Of a DNA stretch of 64,000 nucleotides, positions 18,090 through 26,204 are shown piece by piece; position 1 is the first letter of the stretch, and each line of letters begins with the position of its first letter. Both the position numbers and the translations under genes were made by a program. The stretch is from Pseudomonas mandelii (GTDB lineage: Bacteria > Pseudomonadota > Gammaproteobacteria > Pseudomonadales > Pseudomonadaceae): positions 1 to 64,000 of the forward strand of contig NZ_JAMYDU010000011.1 in the NCBI RefSeq assembly GCF_024138395.1. Direction: 5' to 3'. The notes beneath the pieces were generated by a model, which saw nothing but the letters and a program-made list of their open reading frames with translations, did not search any database and was not told where the DNA came from.

Positions 18090-19253
18090 ATGTCGATCAA
18101 CGTCGAAGACTATTTCGCGCGCGATACCTTCCAGAAAATGAAGGCTTTCGCCGACAAACAAGAAACCCCGTTCGTGGTGATCGACACCGCGATGATCAGC
18201 CAGGCCTATGACGACCTGCGCGCCGGTTTCGAATTCGCCAAAGTCTACTACGCAGTCAAAGCCAACCCGGCCGTTGAAATCATCGACCTGCTCAAAGAGA
18301 AAGGCTCGAACTTCGACATCGCCTCGATCTACGAGCTCGACAAAGTGATGAACCAGGGCGTCGGCCCGGATCGCATCAGCTACGGCAACACCATCAAGAA
18401 ATCCAAAGACATTCGCTACTTCTACGACAAGGGCGTGCGTCTGTACGCCACCGACTCCGAAGCCGACCTGCGCAACATCGCCAAGGCTGCACCGGGTTCG
18501 AAAGTCTATGTGCGCATCCTGACTGAAGGCTCGACCACCGCCGACTGGCCACTGTCGCGTAAATTCGGCTGCCAGACCGACATGGCCATGGACCTGCTGA
18601 TCCTCGCTCGCGACCTGGGCCTGGTGCCGTACGGCATCTCGTTCCACGTTGGTTCGCAGCAGCGCGACATCAGCGTCTGGGACGCGGCGATCGCCAAGGT
18701 CAAAGTGATCTTCGAGCGTCTGAAAGAAGAAGACGGCATCCACCTGAAGCTGATCAACATGGGCGGCGGCTTTCCGGCCAACTACATCACCCGCACCAAC
18801 AGCCTGGAAACCTACGCCGAAGAAATCATCCGCTTCCTCAAGGAAGACTTCGGCGACGAGCTGCCGGAAATCATCCTGGAACCAGGCCGTTCGCTGATCG
18901 CCAACGCCGGCATTCTGGTCAGTGAAGTGGTGCTGGTGGCGCGCAAATCCCGTACCGCCGTCGAGCGATGGGTGTACACGGATGTGGGCAAGTTCTCCGG
19001 CCTGATCGAAACCATGGACGAAGCCATCAAGTTCCCGATCTGGACCGAGAAGAAAGGCGAGATGGAAGAAGTGGTCATTGCCGGTCCAACCTGCGACAGC
19101 GCTGACATCATGTACGAAAACTACAAGTACGGCCTGCCGCTGAACCTGGCGATCGGTGACCGTTTGTACTGGTTGTCGACCGGTGCGTACACCACGAGCT
19201 ATAGCGCAGTTGAATTCAATGGCTTCCCGCCGCTGAAATCGTTCTACGTGTAA
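18090..19253 (+). CDS. speC: Ornithine decarboxylase (PLP-dependent, group IV)
   Basis: A cytoplasmic enzyme of 387 residues, converting L-ornithine to putrescine for polyamine synthesis. It belongs to the alanine-racemase-like fold type III decarboxylases. The PLP lysine is K57 in YYAVKANP, phosphate-binding residues lie in GGGFPANY and EPGRSLIANAG, and the active-site cysteine in GPTCDSADIMY. The start at 18090 follows AGTAGGAG; seven in-frame codons before it are leader. It matches PAO1 PA4519 closely in length and in remembered sequence. The family can also act on lysine to some degree, so cadaverine production is possible. An internal terminator in the leader suggests attenuation. Confidence 0.95.
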   Translation: MSINVEDYFARDTFQKMKAFADKQETPFVVIDTAMISQAYDDLRAGFEFAKVYYAVKANPAVEIIDLLKEKGSNFDIASIYELDKVMNQGVGPDRISYGNTIKKSKDIRYFYDKGVRLYATDSEADLRNIAKAAPGSKVYVRILTEGSTTADWPLSRKFGCQTDMAMDLLILARDLGLVPYGISFHVGSQQRDISVWDAAIAKVKVIFERLKEEDGIHLKLINMGGGFPANYITRTNSLETYAEEIIRFLKEDFGDELPEIILEPGRSLIANAGILVSEVVLVARKSRTAVERWVYTDVGKFSGLIETMDEAIKFPIWTEKKGEMEEVVIAGPTCDSADIMYENYKYGLPLNLAIGDRLYWLSTGAYTTSYSAVEFNGFPPLKSFYV

Positions 19254-19272
19254 GCGCTACTCGTGTTCAGCT

Positions 19273-19382
19273 GATCGTTCCCACGCTCTGCGTGGGAATG
19301 CCTCAATGGACGCGCAGCAATCGCTTCGGCAGGGACGCGGAGCGTCCCGGGCTGCATTCCCACGCAGAGCGTGGGAACGATC
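19273..19382. repeat. Long inverted repeat (REP class C)
   Basis: The arms GATCGTTCCCACGCTCTGCG and complement each contain the internal palindrome CCCACGC...GCGTGGG, and GGGACGCGGAGCGTCCC sits in the centre. Class C recurs at 26086-26195. It lies between the convergent speC and Sel1-repeat genes. Confidence 0.82.
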
Positions 19383-19388
19383 TACGCC

Positions 19389-20162
19389 TCAGGAAACACG
19401 CATTTTCCCCCGGTCCAGATCGGCACAGCGTTGCGTGTAGTCTTCGGCCAACTTACGAATTTGCGGATTCACCGCGTTCAACAGCGCCTTGCTTGCCACC
19501 CGCAAAAAATTCAGATTCCCGCCATCCAGTGCCTTGTGCAGCCAACCCAGCGCCTCGTCGATGCTCCCTTCATCTGCCAACACCGCTGCATAACTGAACT
19601 GCCCACGAAAATCCCCCCCGACCGCCGAACGTCGATACCAGTCACGGGCAGCTTGCGGGTCAGCCAGGCAAACCCGCCCCTCTTCCAGATAACGCCCCAG
19701 CAGGTTCATCGACTTTGCATGGCCCAGTTCAGCGGCGCGGCGATAAAGGCTCAGCGCTTGCACCTGATCCTCGATCACGCCACGACCAGTGGCCAGCAGA
19801 TTGGCGTAGTTGTACATCGCCCAATCCAGCCCCGCTTCCGCTGCGATCCGGTAATGCCGCGCAGCCACCGAAGCATCGGCAGTGCAGCCCCAACCATGCT
19901 CATGGCATCGCCCCAGCATGTTGCGCGCCATCAAATGCCCTTGTCGGGCAGCAATGTCGAACCAGCACACCGCCAGCGGCTGATCCTGCTCAATGCCTCG
20001 CCCGTCCAGCAGGATCTGCCCGAGTAACGCCTGAGCATCGAGCACGCCTTCACGCGCGGCGATCAGGATCGCCTGAGCCGCTCGCGCCGGGCTTTCTTCG
20101 AGCATCGACTTGAGGCGGTCGCCGTCGAGGATTTCCTCGCGGCGTAACCGAAAATCCGTCAC
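19389..20162 (-). CDS. Sel1-repeat (TPR-like) protein, translationally linked to piuC
   Basis: A 257-residue cytoplasmic protein made mostly of Sel1-like repeats. Readable units include AQALLGQILLDGRGIEQDQPLAV, ARNMLGRCHEHGWG, AMYNYANLLATGRGV and SMNLLGRYLEEGRV, each about 36 residues with the A-x-x-x-LG-x-x-Y-x-x-G pattern. It starts with GTG at 20162, directly after the piuC stop, with GAGG inside the end of piuC, so the two are co-translated. It matches PA4516 in PAO1 by position. Sel1 proteins usually act as scaffolds; its partner is unknown, but a role with PiuC in iron metabolism is plausible. Confidence 0.88.
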   Translation of the reverse strand: MTDFRLRREEILDGDRLKSMLEESPARAAQAILIAAREGVLDAQALLGQILLDGRGIEQDQPLAVCWFDIAARQGHLMARNMLGRCHEHGWGCTADASVAARHYRIAAEAGLDWAMYNYANLLATGRGVIEDQVQALSLYRRAAELGHAKSMNLLGRYLEEGRVCLADPQAARDWYRRSAVGGDFRGQFSYAAVLADEGSIDEALGWLHKALDGGNLNFLRVASKALLNAVNPQIRKLAEDYTQRCADLDRGKMRVS

Positions 20163-20843
20163 TTACACCTCGACCCAGCGACGCAACAGGTTGTGATAAG
20201 TGCCGGTCAGGCGGATCAATGAAGGGTGGTCGGGCATGTCCTGGGTCAGTTGCTGAATCGCCCCGTCCATCTCGAACAGCAAGGCGCGCTGGCTGTCTTC
20301 CCGCACCAGGCTTTGCGTCCAGAAAAACGAGGCGTAACGAGTGCCACGCGTAACGGCGTTGACCTTGTGCAGGCTGGTGCCCGGATACAGGACCATGTCA
20401 CCGGCCGGCAACTTCACGCGCTGGGTACCGAAGGTGTCCTGGATTTCCAGTTCGCCACCGTCGTAGTCCTCCGGTTCACTGAAAAACAGCGTCGCCGACA
20501 GGTCGGTGCGCACTCGCTCGATGCTGCCCTTGGGCTGACGCACGGCGTTGTCGATGTGAAAATCGAAACTGCCGCCGGCCGTGTAACAGTTCAGTAACGG
20601 AGGGAAGACCTTATGCGGTAATGCCGCCGACATGAACTGTGGATTTTTCCACAACCGTTCTAGCATCGCCGCGCCGATTTCCTTGGCCAACGGATGCCCT
20701 TCCGGCAGTTGCAGATTGTGCTTGGCCTTGGCCGACTGGTAACCGGCGGTGATTTTGCCATCGGCCCAATCTGCCTGCGTCAGGGCCTCGCGAATGCGCT
20801 GCACTTCTTCTTTCGCGAACACGCCGGGAATGTGCAGCAACAT
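20163..20843 (-). CDS. piuC: Fe(II)/2-oxoglutarate-dependent dioxygenase PiuC (PKHD-type hydroxylase)
   Basis: A 226-residue cytoplasmic oxygenase of the PKHD family, adjacent to iron-uptake genes. The iron ligands are H96 and D98 (FHIDNA) and H159 (TSLHKV), and a 2-oxoglutarate arginine is likely R169 (RGTRY). EDYDGGELEI is typical of the prolyl-hydroxylase jelly roll. The start is MLLHIPGVF at 20843; the frame is open for 33 more codons upstream, across the promoter and Fur-like box, and that extension is rejected. The biological substrate is not established. It is divergent from piuA. Confidence 0.93.
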   Translation of the reverse strand: MLLHIPGVFAKEEVQRIREALTQADWADGKITAGYQSAKAKHNLQLPEGHPLAKEIGAAMLERLWKNPQFMSAALPHKVFPPLLNCYTAGGSFDFHIDNAVRQPKGSIERVRTDLSATLFFSEPEDYDGGELEIQDTFGTQRVKLPAGDMVLYPGTSLHKVNAVTRGTRYASFFWTQSLVREDSQRALLFEMDGAIQQLTQDMPDHPSLIRLTGTYHNLLRRWVEV

Positions 20844-20873
20844 GGAAAGACACCTGAGGGCAAAGGAGCGCCA

Positions 20874-20902
20874 ATGGTATTGATTCTTATTGCCTGTGTA
20901 AA
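20874..20902 (-). promoter_or_regulatory. piuC promoter with an overlapping Fur-like box
   Basis: On the minus strand TTTACA (20897-20902), a 17-base spacer and TACCAT (20874-20879) form a good -35/-10 pair. Between them, 20876-20894 on the plus strand reads GGTATTGATTCTTATTGCC, matching the 19-bp Fur consensus at about 12 positions. Iron-loaded Fur would block polymerase here. Confidence 0.6.
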
Positions 20903-20986
20903 ACCCGTGCGACGAATGAAACGGCAAAAACCGTAAAGGCAAATTGTAAAGAATGTAAATTAATCGCGAATAGCAACATTTCGCAA

Positions 20987-21015
20987 TTGATACAAATACG
21001 TGTTTACCCTATATT
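20987..21015 (+). promoter_or_regulatory. piuA promoter
   Basis: TTGATA (20987-20992), 17 bases, TATATT (21010-21015): each hexamer matches the sigma-70 consensus at 5 of 6 positions. The AT-rich bases around the -35 (20983-21001) loosely resemble a Fur box, but I count only about 9 of 19, so Fur control of piuA is not shown by sequence alone. Confidence 0.6.
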
Positions 21016-21049
21016 CCGCGGCCTCAAATCCTTGGGGAGGGGAATTCAC

Positions 21050-23308
21050 ATGTCACGCCAACAACTACAATTAACGGTCGGTTCACCGCGTTTGCTCGCG
21101 TCTGCAATTGGCGTGGCGATCACTGCCAGCTCTGCGGGCCATATGGTTTTCGCAGCCGAGAAGAGTGACGAAAAAGCACCGAACAATGCGATTTCCCTGG
21201 ACGCGACCAGCGTTGTGGGCGAGCAGAATGACACCTCCTACAAGACCGATACTTCGGCGTCCAAGAAGTACACCGCGCCACTGCGCGAGACGCCGAAAAG
21301 CGTCACCGTGATCCCTCAACAAGTGATTCGCGACACCGGCGCCACCAGCCTGGTCGACGCCCTGCGCACCACTCCGGGCATCACTTTCGGTGCCGGCGAG
21401 GGCGGCAACCCGGCGGGCGATCGTCCGATCATTCGCGGCTTCAACGCCGAAAGCGACACGTTTGTCGATGGCATGCGCGACCCGGCGTCCCAGAGCCGCG
21501 AGATTTTCAACGTTGAATCGATCGAAGTCAGCAAGGGCCCGGGCTCAGCCTTCACCGGCGCCGGTTCCACCGGTGGCAGCCTGAACCTGGTGAGCAAGAC
21601 CCCCAAGCTGGGCAATGCCTACAACGGCGGCTTCACTTGGGGCTCGGACCAGACCAAGCGCACCACCCTCGATCTGAACCAGCAGATGACCGACACCTCA
21701 GCCTTGCGCTTGAACCTGATGAAGCACGAAGCCAACGTCGCCGGCCGTGATACCGTGGACGTCAGTCGCTGGGGTGTGGCGCCGTCCTTCGCCTTCGGCC
21801 TGGGCACCGACACCCGCTTGACCGTCGGCTACTATCACGTCGAGACCGACGACATGCCCGACTACGGCATCCCGTTGACCTTGAGCCCCAACCGCAGCAA
21901 GTACAACGTCGACAAGCCGGCCAACGTTGACCGCGACAATTTCTACGGCCTCACCGATCGCGACTATCGCCAGACCACCAATGACAGCGGCACCCTCAAG
22001 ATCGAGCACGATCTGAATGAAGACCTGACTGTGTCCAACAGCTTCCGCATGTCCCGCTCGACCCTGGACTACATCGTCACCAACCCGGACGACAGCAAGG
22101 GCAACGTGGTCAATGGCAACGTGTATCGGGGTGCCAAGAGCCGTAACTCGACGTCCAGCGGCTGGATCAACCAGACCGACCTGAGCGCCAAGTTCAACAC
22201 CGGATCCATTGAGCACAGCCTGGTGACCGGCCTGGAGTTTTCCTATCAGGACACCCACAACCGTCCGTACATCCTGACCTCCACCGCCAGCGGCACCCGC
22301 TGCAACCGCCCCCTGTTCAACTCCGGCGACTGCACCAGTCTGTACAACCCGACACCTGGGGATAACTGGAACGGCAGGATCACCGACAGCGCCGCGTTCA
22401 CTGACACCAACACCAAAACCGCCGCGGCCTACGCGTTCGACACCCTGAAGTTCAACGAGCAATGGTCCCTGAACCTGGGCCTGCGTTATGACAACTACGA
22501 GGTCGAATCCAGCGGCTTCGCCAACGCTAGCAGCACAGCTCCAGCGGGCAGTTTCTCCCGTCAGAACACCAGCGACTTGGTGAACTACCAAATCGGCGTG
22601 GTCTACAACCCGTTGCCTAACGGCAGCATCTACGCGGCTTACTCGACCTCCAGCAACCCGGCCGGCGAAACCAGCGGCAACGGTGGCCTGGAATTGGCCG
22701 CGAACAACAGCAGTCTGGACCCGGAAAAGAACCGCAACTACGAAATCGGCACCAAGTGGGACTTCTTCGGCGACGACCTGTCGCTGACCGCCGCGCTGTT
22801 CCGCACCGAGAAAACCAACGCGCGGATCAACGATCCTGACGGCGGCACCACGCAAGTGCTGGACGGCGAACAGCAAGTCAATGGCCTGGAACTGAGCTAC
22901 GCCGGCAAGCTGACGCGTAATTGGAGAGTCTTCGGCGGCTACACCTACATGGACAGCGAAGTGGTCAAGACCACCCTCGCCGCCGATGAAGGCAACCACA
23001 TGCCAAGCACTCCACAGAACAACTTCACGTTCTGGTCGACTTACGATCTGGTACCGGACAAGTTGACCGTCGGTGCTGGTGCGACCTACGTCGATTCCCA
23101 GTTCGGCAACGTCGCCAACTCGGTGGAGATCCCGTCTTACTGGCGTTACGACGCGATGGCCAGCTACCGTCTGACCAAGAACGTCGACCTGCAACTCAAC
23201 GTACAGAACCTGACCGACGAGCGTTACTTCGACCAGATACTCCAGAACCACTACGCCCACGTGGCAGCGGGCCGTACTGCCTTGCTGAGTGCCAACTTCC
23301 ACTTCTGA
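21050..23308 (+). CDS. piuA: TonB-dependent siderophore receptor PiuA
   Basis: An outer-membrane receptor of 752 residues for catechol-type siderophores and siderophore-antibiotic conjugates (PiuA/Fiu family). An N-terminal signal region of about 40 residues ends near VFAAE. The plug domain shows RETPKSVTVIPQQVIRDTGA, RGFNAESDTFVDGMRD and GPGSAFTGAGSTGGSLN. The rest is a 22-strand barrel ending LLSANFHF with the terminal aromatic that guides outer-membrane insertion. GGGGAGGG precedes the ATG; 21 upstream in-frame codons are leader. It lies divergent from piuC and upstream of the piuB reductase, as PA4514 does in PAO1. A terminator follows. Confidence 0.94.
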   Translation: MSRQQLQLTVGSPRLLASAIGVAITASSAGHMVFAAEKSDEKAPNNAISLDATSVVGEQNDTSYKTDTSASKKYTAPLRETPKSVTVIPQQVIRDTGATSLVDALRTTPGITFGAGEGGNPAGDRPIIRGFNAESDTFVDGMRDPASQSREIFNVESIEVSKGPGSAFTGAGSTGGSLNLVSKTPKLGNAYNGGFTWGSDQTKRTTLDLNQQMTDTSALRLNLMKHEANVAGRDTVDVSRWGVAPSFAFGLGTDTRLTVGYYHVETDDMPDYGIPLTLSPNRSKYNVDKPANVDRDNFYGLTDRDYRQTTNDSGTLKIEHDLNEDLTVSNSFRMSRSTLDYIVTNPDDSKGNVVNGNVYRGAKSRNSTSSGWINQTDLSAKFNTGSIEHSLVTGLEFSYQDTHNRPYILTSTASGTRCNRPLFNSGDCTSLYNPTPGDNWNGRITDSAAFTDTNTKTAAAYAFDTLKFNEQWSLNLGLRYDNYEVESSGFANASSTAPAGSFSRQNTSDLVNYQIGVVYNPLPNGSIYAAYSTSSNPAGETSGNGGLELAANNSSLDPEKNRNYEIGTKWDFFGDDLSLTAALFRTEKTNARINDPDGGTTQVLDGEQQVNGLELSYAGKLTRNWRVFGGYTYMDSEVVKTTLAADEGNHMPSTPQNNFTFWSTYDLVPDKLTVGAGATYVDSQFGNVANSVEIPSYWRYDAMASYRLTKNVDLQLNVQNLTDERYFDQILQNHYAHVAAGRTALLSANFHF

Positions 23309-23310
23309 TC

Positions 23311-23399
23311 CTGTGGGAGCGAGCCTGCTCGCGAAACGGTGTCTGTCGCACTTTATCTGTGTGGCTGACATAGCCTTCGCGAGCAGGCTCGCTCCCTCA
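23311..23399. repeat. REP pair (class A)
   Basis: Inverted arms CTGTGGGAGCGAGCCTGCTC and near complement lie directly after piuA. Confidence 0.85.
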
Positions 23400-23424
23400 C
23401 TAGAGTGGTGGGAGAAACGCCCTG

Positions 23425-23455
23425 GCCCCGTTCATCGAAGTGAACGGGGCTTTTG
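23425..23455 (+). terminator. Intrinsic terminator between piuA and piuB
   Basis: GCCCCGTTCA pairs exactly with TGAACGGGGC around TCGAAG, followed by TTTTGTGTG. It makes piuB likely to have its own promoter. Confidence 0.88.
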
Positions 23456-23537
23456 TGTGTAAAAAAGAATGCTTCTCGACAACTCACGGCATAATACGCG
23501 CCGTGACGATGACTTTTGAACGAACAAGGCGAGCGAC

Positions 23538-26066
23538 GTGTTGAAGAAATCCCTGTTCCAGTTGCACTGGTTTTTCGGCATCAGCGCCGGACTGGTCCTG
23601 GCCCTGATGGGCATCACCGGGGCGGCGGTATCGTTCCAGGATGAAATCCTGCGGGCGTTGAACCCCTCTGTGCTGCACGTCGAGAAGCAGATTGCCGGCG
23701 TACTGCCACCTGCCGAGCTGGTAGAGAAAATCGAAGGTGCTTCGGGCAAGAAAGTCTCGATGCTCTGGGTCGAGACCGACAGCGGCAACGCCGCGCGGGT
23801 GATCTTCACGGCGCCCCCCGGTGAACGTCGCGGGCCGATGCGCTATTTCGACCCATACACCGGCGAGTTCATGGGCGATGTCACGGGCCAGGATTTCTTT
23901 GGCCTGATGTTGCAACTGCACCGGTTCCTGGCCATGGGCGACATCGGCCGACAGATCACCGGCGCCTGTACGCTGATTCTGCTGTTTTTCTGTCTGTCCG
24001 GCCTGTATATGCGCTGGCCGCGTCAGTGGAAAAACTGGCGCGCCTGGCTGACCCTGGACTGGAATAAAAAGGGTCGCAGCTTCAACTGGGATTTGCACTC
24101 GGTGGCCGGTACCTGGTGCCTGGTGTTCTATCTTTTGGCGGCGTTGACCGGGCTGACCTGGTCGTACGAGTGGTACAACAAGGGCCTGACGCGGCTGCTT
24201 TCCGATTCGCCGCAGAACGAACGAGTGCGCAGTGGTCGCGGTCCTGCGCCGAGCGGCCCGGCCCCCACCGCCGATTACGCGGCGATATGGAGCAGCATCT
24301 ATAGCGTCGCCGGCCCTGGGCTTTCGTCCTACAACGTGCGTATGCCGCCCGTGGCCGGACAACCGGCAACCGTGTTCTATCTGCTGAAGAACTCACCCCA
24401 CGACATGGCACGGAACCAGCTCACCCTCGATCCGGCGACCGGCATCGTCAGCCGTCATGACCGCTACAGCGACAAGAGCTTCAAGGCGCAGCTGTTGACC
24501 AGTGTCTACGCGCTGCACGTCGGCAGTTATTTCGGGATTATCGGGCGGATTATGGTGACGATTGCCGCACTGGCCATGCCGCTGTTTTTCATCACTGGCT
24601 GGTTGCTGTACCTGGACCGTCGACGCAAGAAACGTCAGATCAAGGACGCCCGCAAAGGCCTTGCGCAACCGGGCAGTGATGCGCCGGCATGGCTGATCGG
24701 CTTCGCCAGTCAGAGCGGGTTCGCCGAGCAACTCGCCTGGCAGACCGCCGGGCAGTTGCAGGCCGCCGGGTTGCCGGTGAAGGTTCAACCGTTGGCCAAT
24801 GTCAGTGAACAGGACCTGCAGGATTCCAGCAACGCCCTGTTTGTGGTCAGCACCTTCGGCGACGGTGAAGCGCCGGACAGCGCCCGAGGATTCGAACGCA
24901 AAGTGCTGGGTCGTGCGTTGAGTTTCGACAGCCTGAACTATGCCGTGCTTGGCCTCGGTGACCGCCAGTATCAACACTTCTGCGGCTTCGCCCGCCGCTT
25001 GCACACCTGGCTGGGCGAGCACGGCGGCAAGACCTTGTTCGCCCCGGTGGAAGTCGACAGCGGCGACCCTTACGCCCTACGTCACTGGCAACAGCAACTC
25101 GGCCTGCTGACGGGCCAGGCACCGGTGGATACCTGGCAAGCGCCAAGCTACGACAACTGGACCCTGACCCGCCGCGAATTGATGAACCCGGGCAGCAGCG
25201 GTTCGCCCGTGTATTTGCTCGGCCTTAGCGCCCCCACTACCAGCAGCTGGCTGGCCGGTGATCTGGTGGAAGTGCTGCCGCGCAATTGTCCGTGGGCCAT
25301 CGAGCATTTCCTCGACGGCCTGGGGATTGACGGTCGGGCCACGGTTGAGTTCGATGGTCTGTCGCAAACGCTGGAACAAGCCCTCGCCAGCCGCCAACTG
25401 CCCGAGAACCGCGCCCATCTGGTCGGCCTGCACGCGCAAGCACTGGCGGACGCCCTGGTGCCGTTGGCCATGCGCGAATACTCCATCGCCTCGATCGCCG
25501 CCGACGGCGTGCTGGAATTGATCGTGCGTCAGGAATTGCATGCCGACGGCAGCGTGGGCGTCGGTTCCGGCTGGTTGACCGAACATGCTCCCGTGGGTAG
25601 CAGCATCAGCCTGAGGGTACGACGCAACAGTGGTTTTCACCTACCGAACGAACCAGTGCCGATGATTCTGCTGGGCAACGGCACCGGGCTGGCCGGGTTG
25701 CGCAGTTTGCTCAAGGCACGGATTGCCGACGGGCAGCAGCGGCAGTGGTTGTTGTTTGGCGAGCGTAATCGCGAGCATGACTACCTGTGCCGCAATGAGC
25801 TGGAAGAATGGTTGATTAACGGCGATCTGGCGCGTCTGGATCTGGCGTTTTCCCGAGATCAGGCCGAGAAAATCTATGTTCAGGATCGCCTGCGCGAGTC
25901 AGCCGAGGAGTTGAAAAAGTGGCTGGCCGATGGCGCCGTGATTTACATCTGCGGCAGTTTGCAGGGGATGGCTTCAGGGGTGGACCACGCGCTCAACGAA
26001 TTGCTCGGCATTGAAGAGGTCGACCGCCTGATCGAACAAGGCCGCTACCGCCGCGACGTCTACTGA
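23538..26066 (+). CDS. piuB: PepSY membrane / flavodoxin-reductase fusion protein PiuB
   Basis: An 842-residue inner-membrane oxidoreductase. Residues 1-370 form a PepSY-type transmembrane module: an N-terminal helix, periplasmic part, HRFLAMGDIGRQITG and a further helix pair around SGLYMRWPRQWKNW and SVAGTWCLVFYLLAALTGLTW. Residues ~385-525 are flavodoxin-like (FASQSGFAEQLA, STFGDGEAPDSA, GLGDRQYQHFCGF). The remainder is a sulfite-reductase-type FAD/NADPH module (REYSIAS, GNGTGLAGLRSLL, IYICGSLQGMASGV, and terminal YRRDVY). It is predicted to pass NADPH electrons across the membrane to ferric siderophores taken up via PiuA. The start is GTG 23538, with TTG 23541 an alternative. Confidence 0.9.
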   Translation: MLKKSLFQLHWFFGISAGLVLALMGITGAAVSFQDEILRALNPSVLHVEKQIAGVLPPAELVEKIEGASGKKVSMLWVETDSGNAARVIFTAPPGERRGPMRYFDPYTGEFMGDVTGQDFFGLMLQLHRFLAMGDIGRQITGACTLILLFFCLSGLYMRWPRQWKNWRAWLTLDWNKKGRSFNWDLHSVAGTWCLVFYLLAALTGLTWSYEWYNKGLTRLLSDSPQNERVRSGRGPAPSGPAPTADYAAIWSSIYSVAGPGLSSYNVRMPPVAGQPATVFYLLKNSPHDMARNQLTLDPATGIVSRHDRYSDKSFKAQLLTSVYALHVGSYFGIIGRIMVTIAALAMPLFFITGWLLYLDRRRKKRQIKDARKGLAQPGSDAPAWLIGFASQSGFAEQLAWQTAGQLQAAGLPVKVQPLANVSEQDLQDSSNALFVVSTFGDGEAPDSARGFERKVLGRALSFDSLNYAVLGLGDRQYQHFCGFARRLHTWLGEHGGKTLFAPVEVDSGDPYALRHWQQQLGLLTGQAPVDTWQAPSYDNWTLTRRELMNPGSSGSPVYLLGLSAPTTSSWLAGDLVEVLPRNCPWAIEHFLDGLGIDGRATVEFDGLSQTLEQALASRQLPENRAHLVGLHAQALADALVPLAMREYSIASIAADGVLELIVRQELHADGSVGVGSGWLTEHAPVGSSISLRVRRNSGFHLPNEPVPMILLGNGTGLAGLRSLLKARIADGQQRQWLLFGERNREHDYLCRNELEEWLINGDLARLDLAFSRDQAEKIYVQDRLRESAEELKKWLADGAVIYICGSLQGMASGVDHALNELLGIEEVDRLIEQGRYRRDVY

Positions 26067-26085
26067 CACCATCGATCCCCTGTCT

Positions 26086-26195
26086 GATCGTTCCCACGCT
26101 CTGCGTGGGAATGCAGCCCGGGACGCTCCGCGTCCCTTTCAAGCCGAACGCGGAGCGTCCATTGAGGCATTCCTTTGCTGCGCGTGGGAACGATC
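26086..26195. repeat. Long inverted repeat (REP class C), one arm decayed
   Basis: The left arm GATCGTTCCCACGCTCTGCG is intact. The right arm reads CATTCCTTTGCTGCGCGTGG instead of CATTCCCACGCAGAGCGTGG, so it has lost its inner palindrome. The copy at 19273-19382 is intact. Confidence 0.8.
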
Positions 26196-26204
26196 GTGCA
26201 GCCC

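Noticed and set aside
20844..20942. 33-residue extension of PiuC
   Set aside because: It would run through the -10/-35 and Fur-like box; the family starts at MLLHIPGVF.
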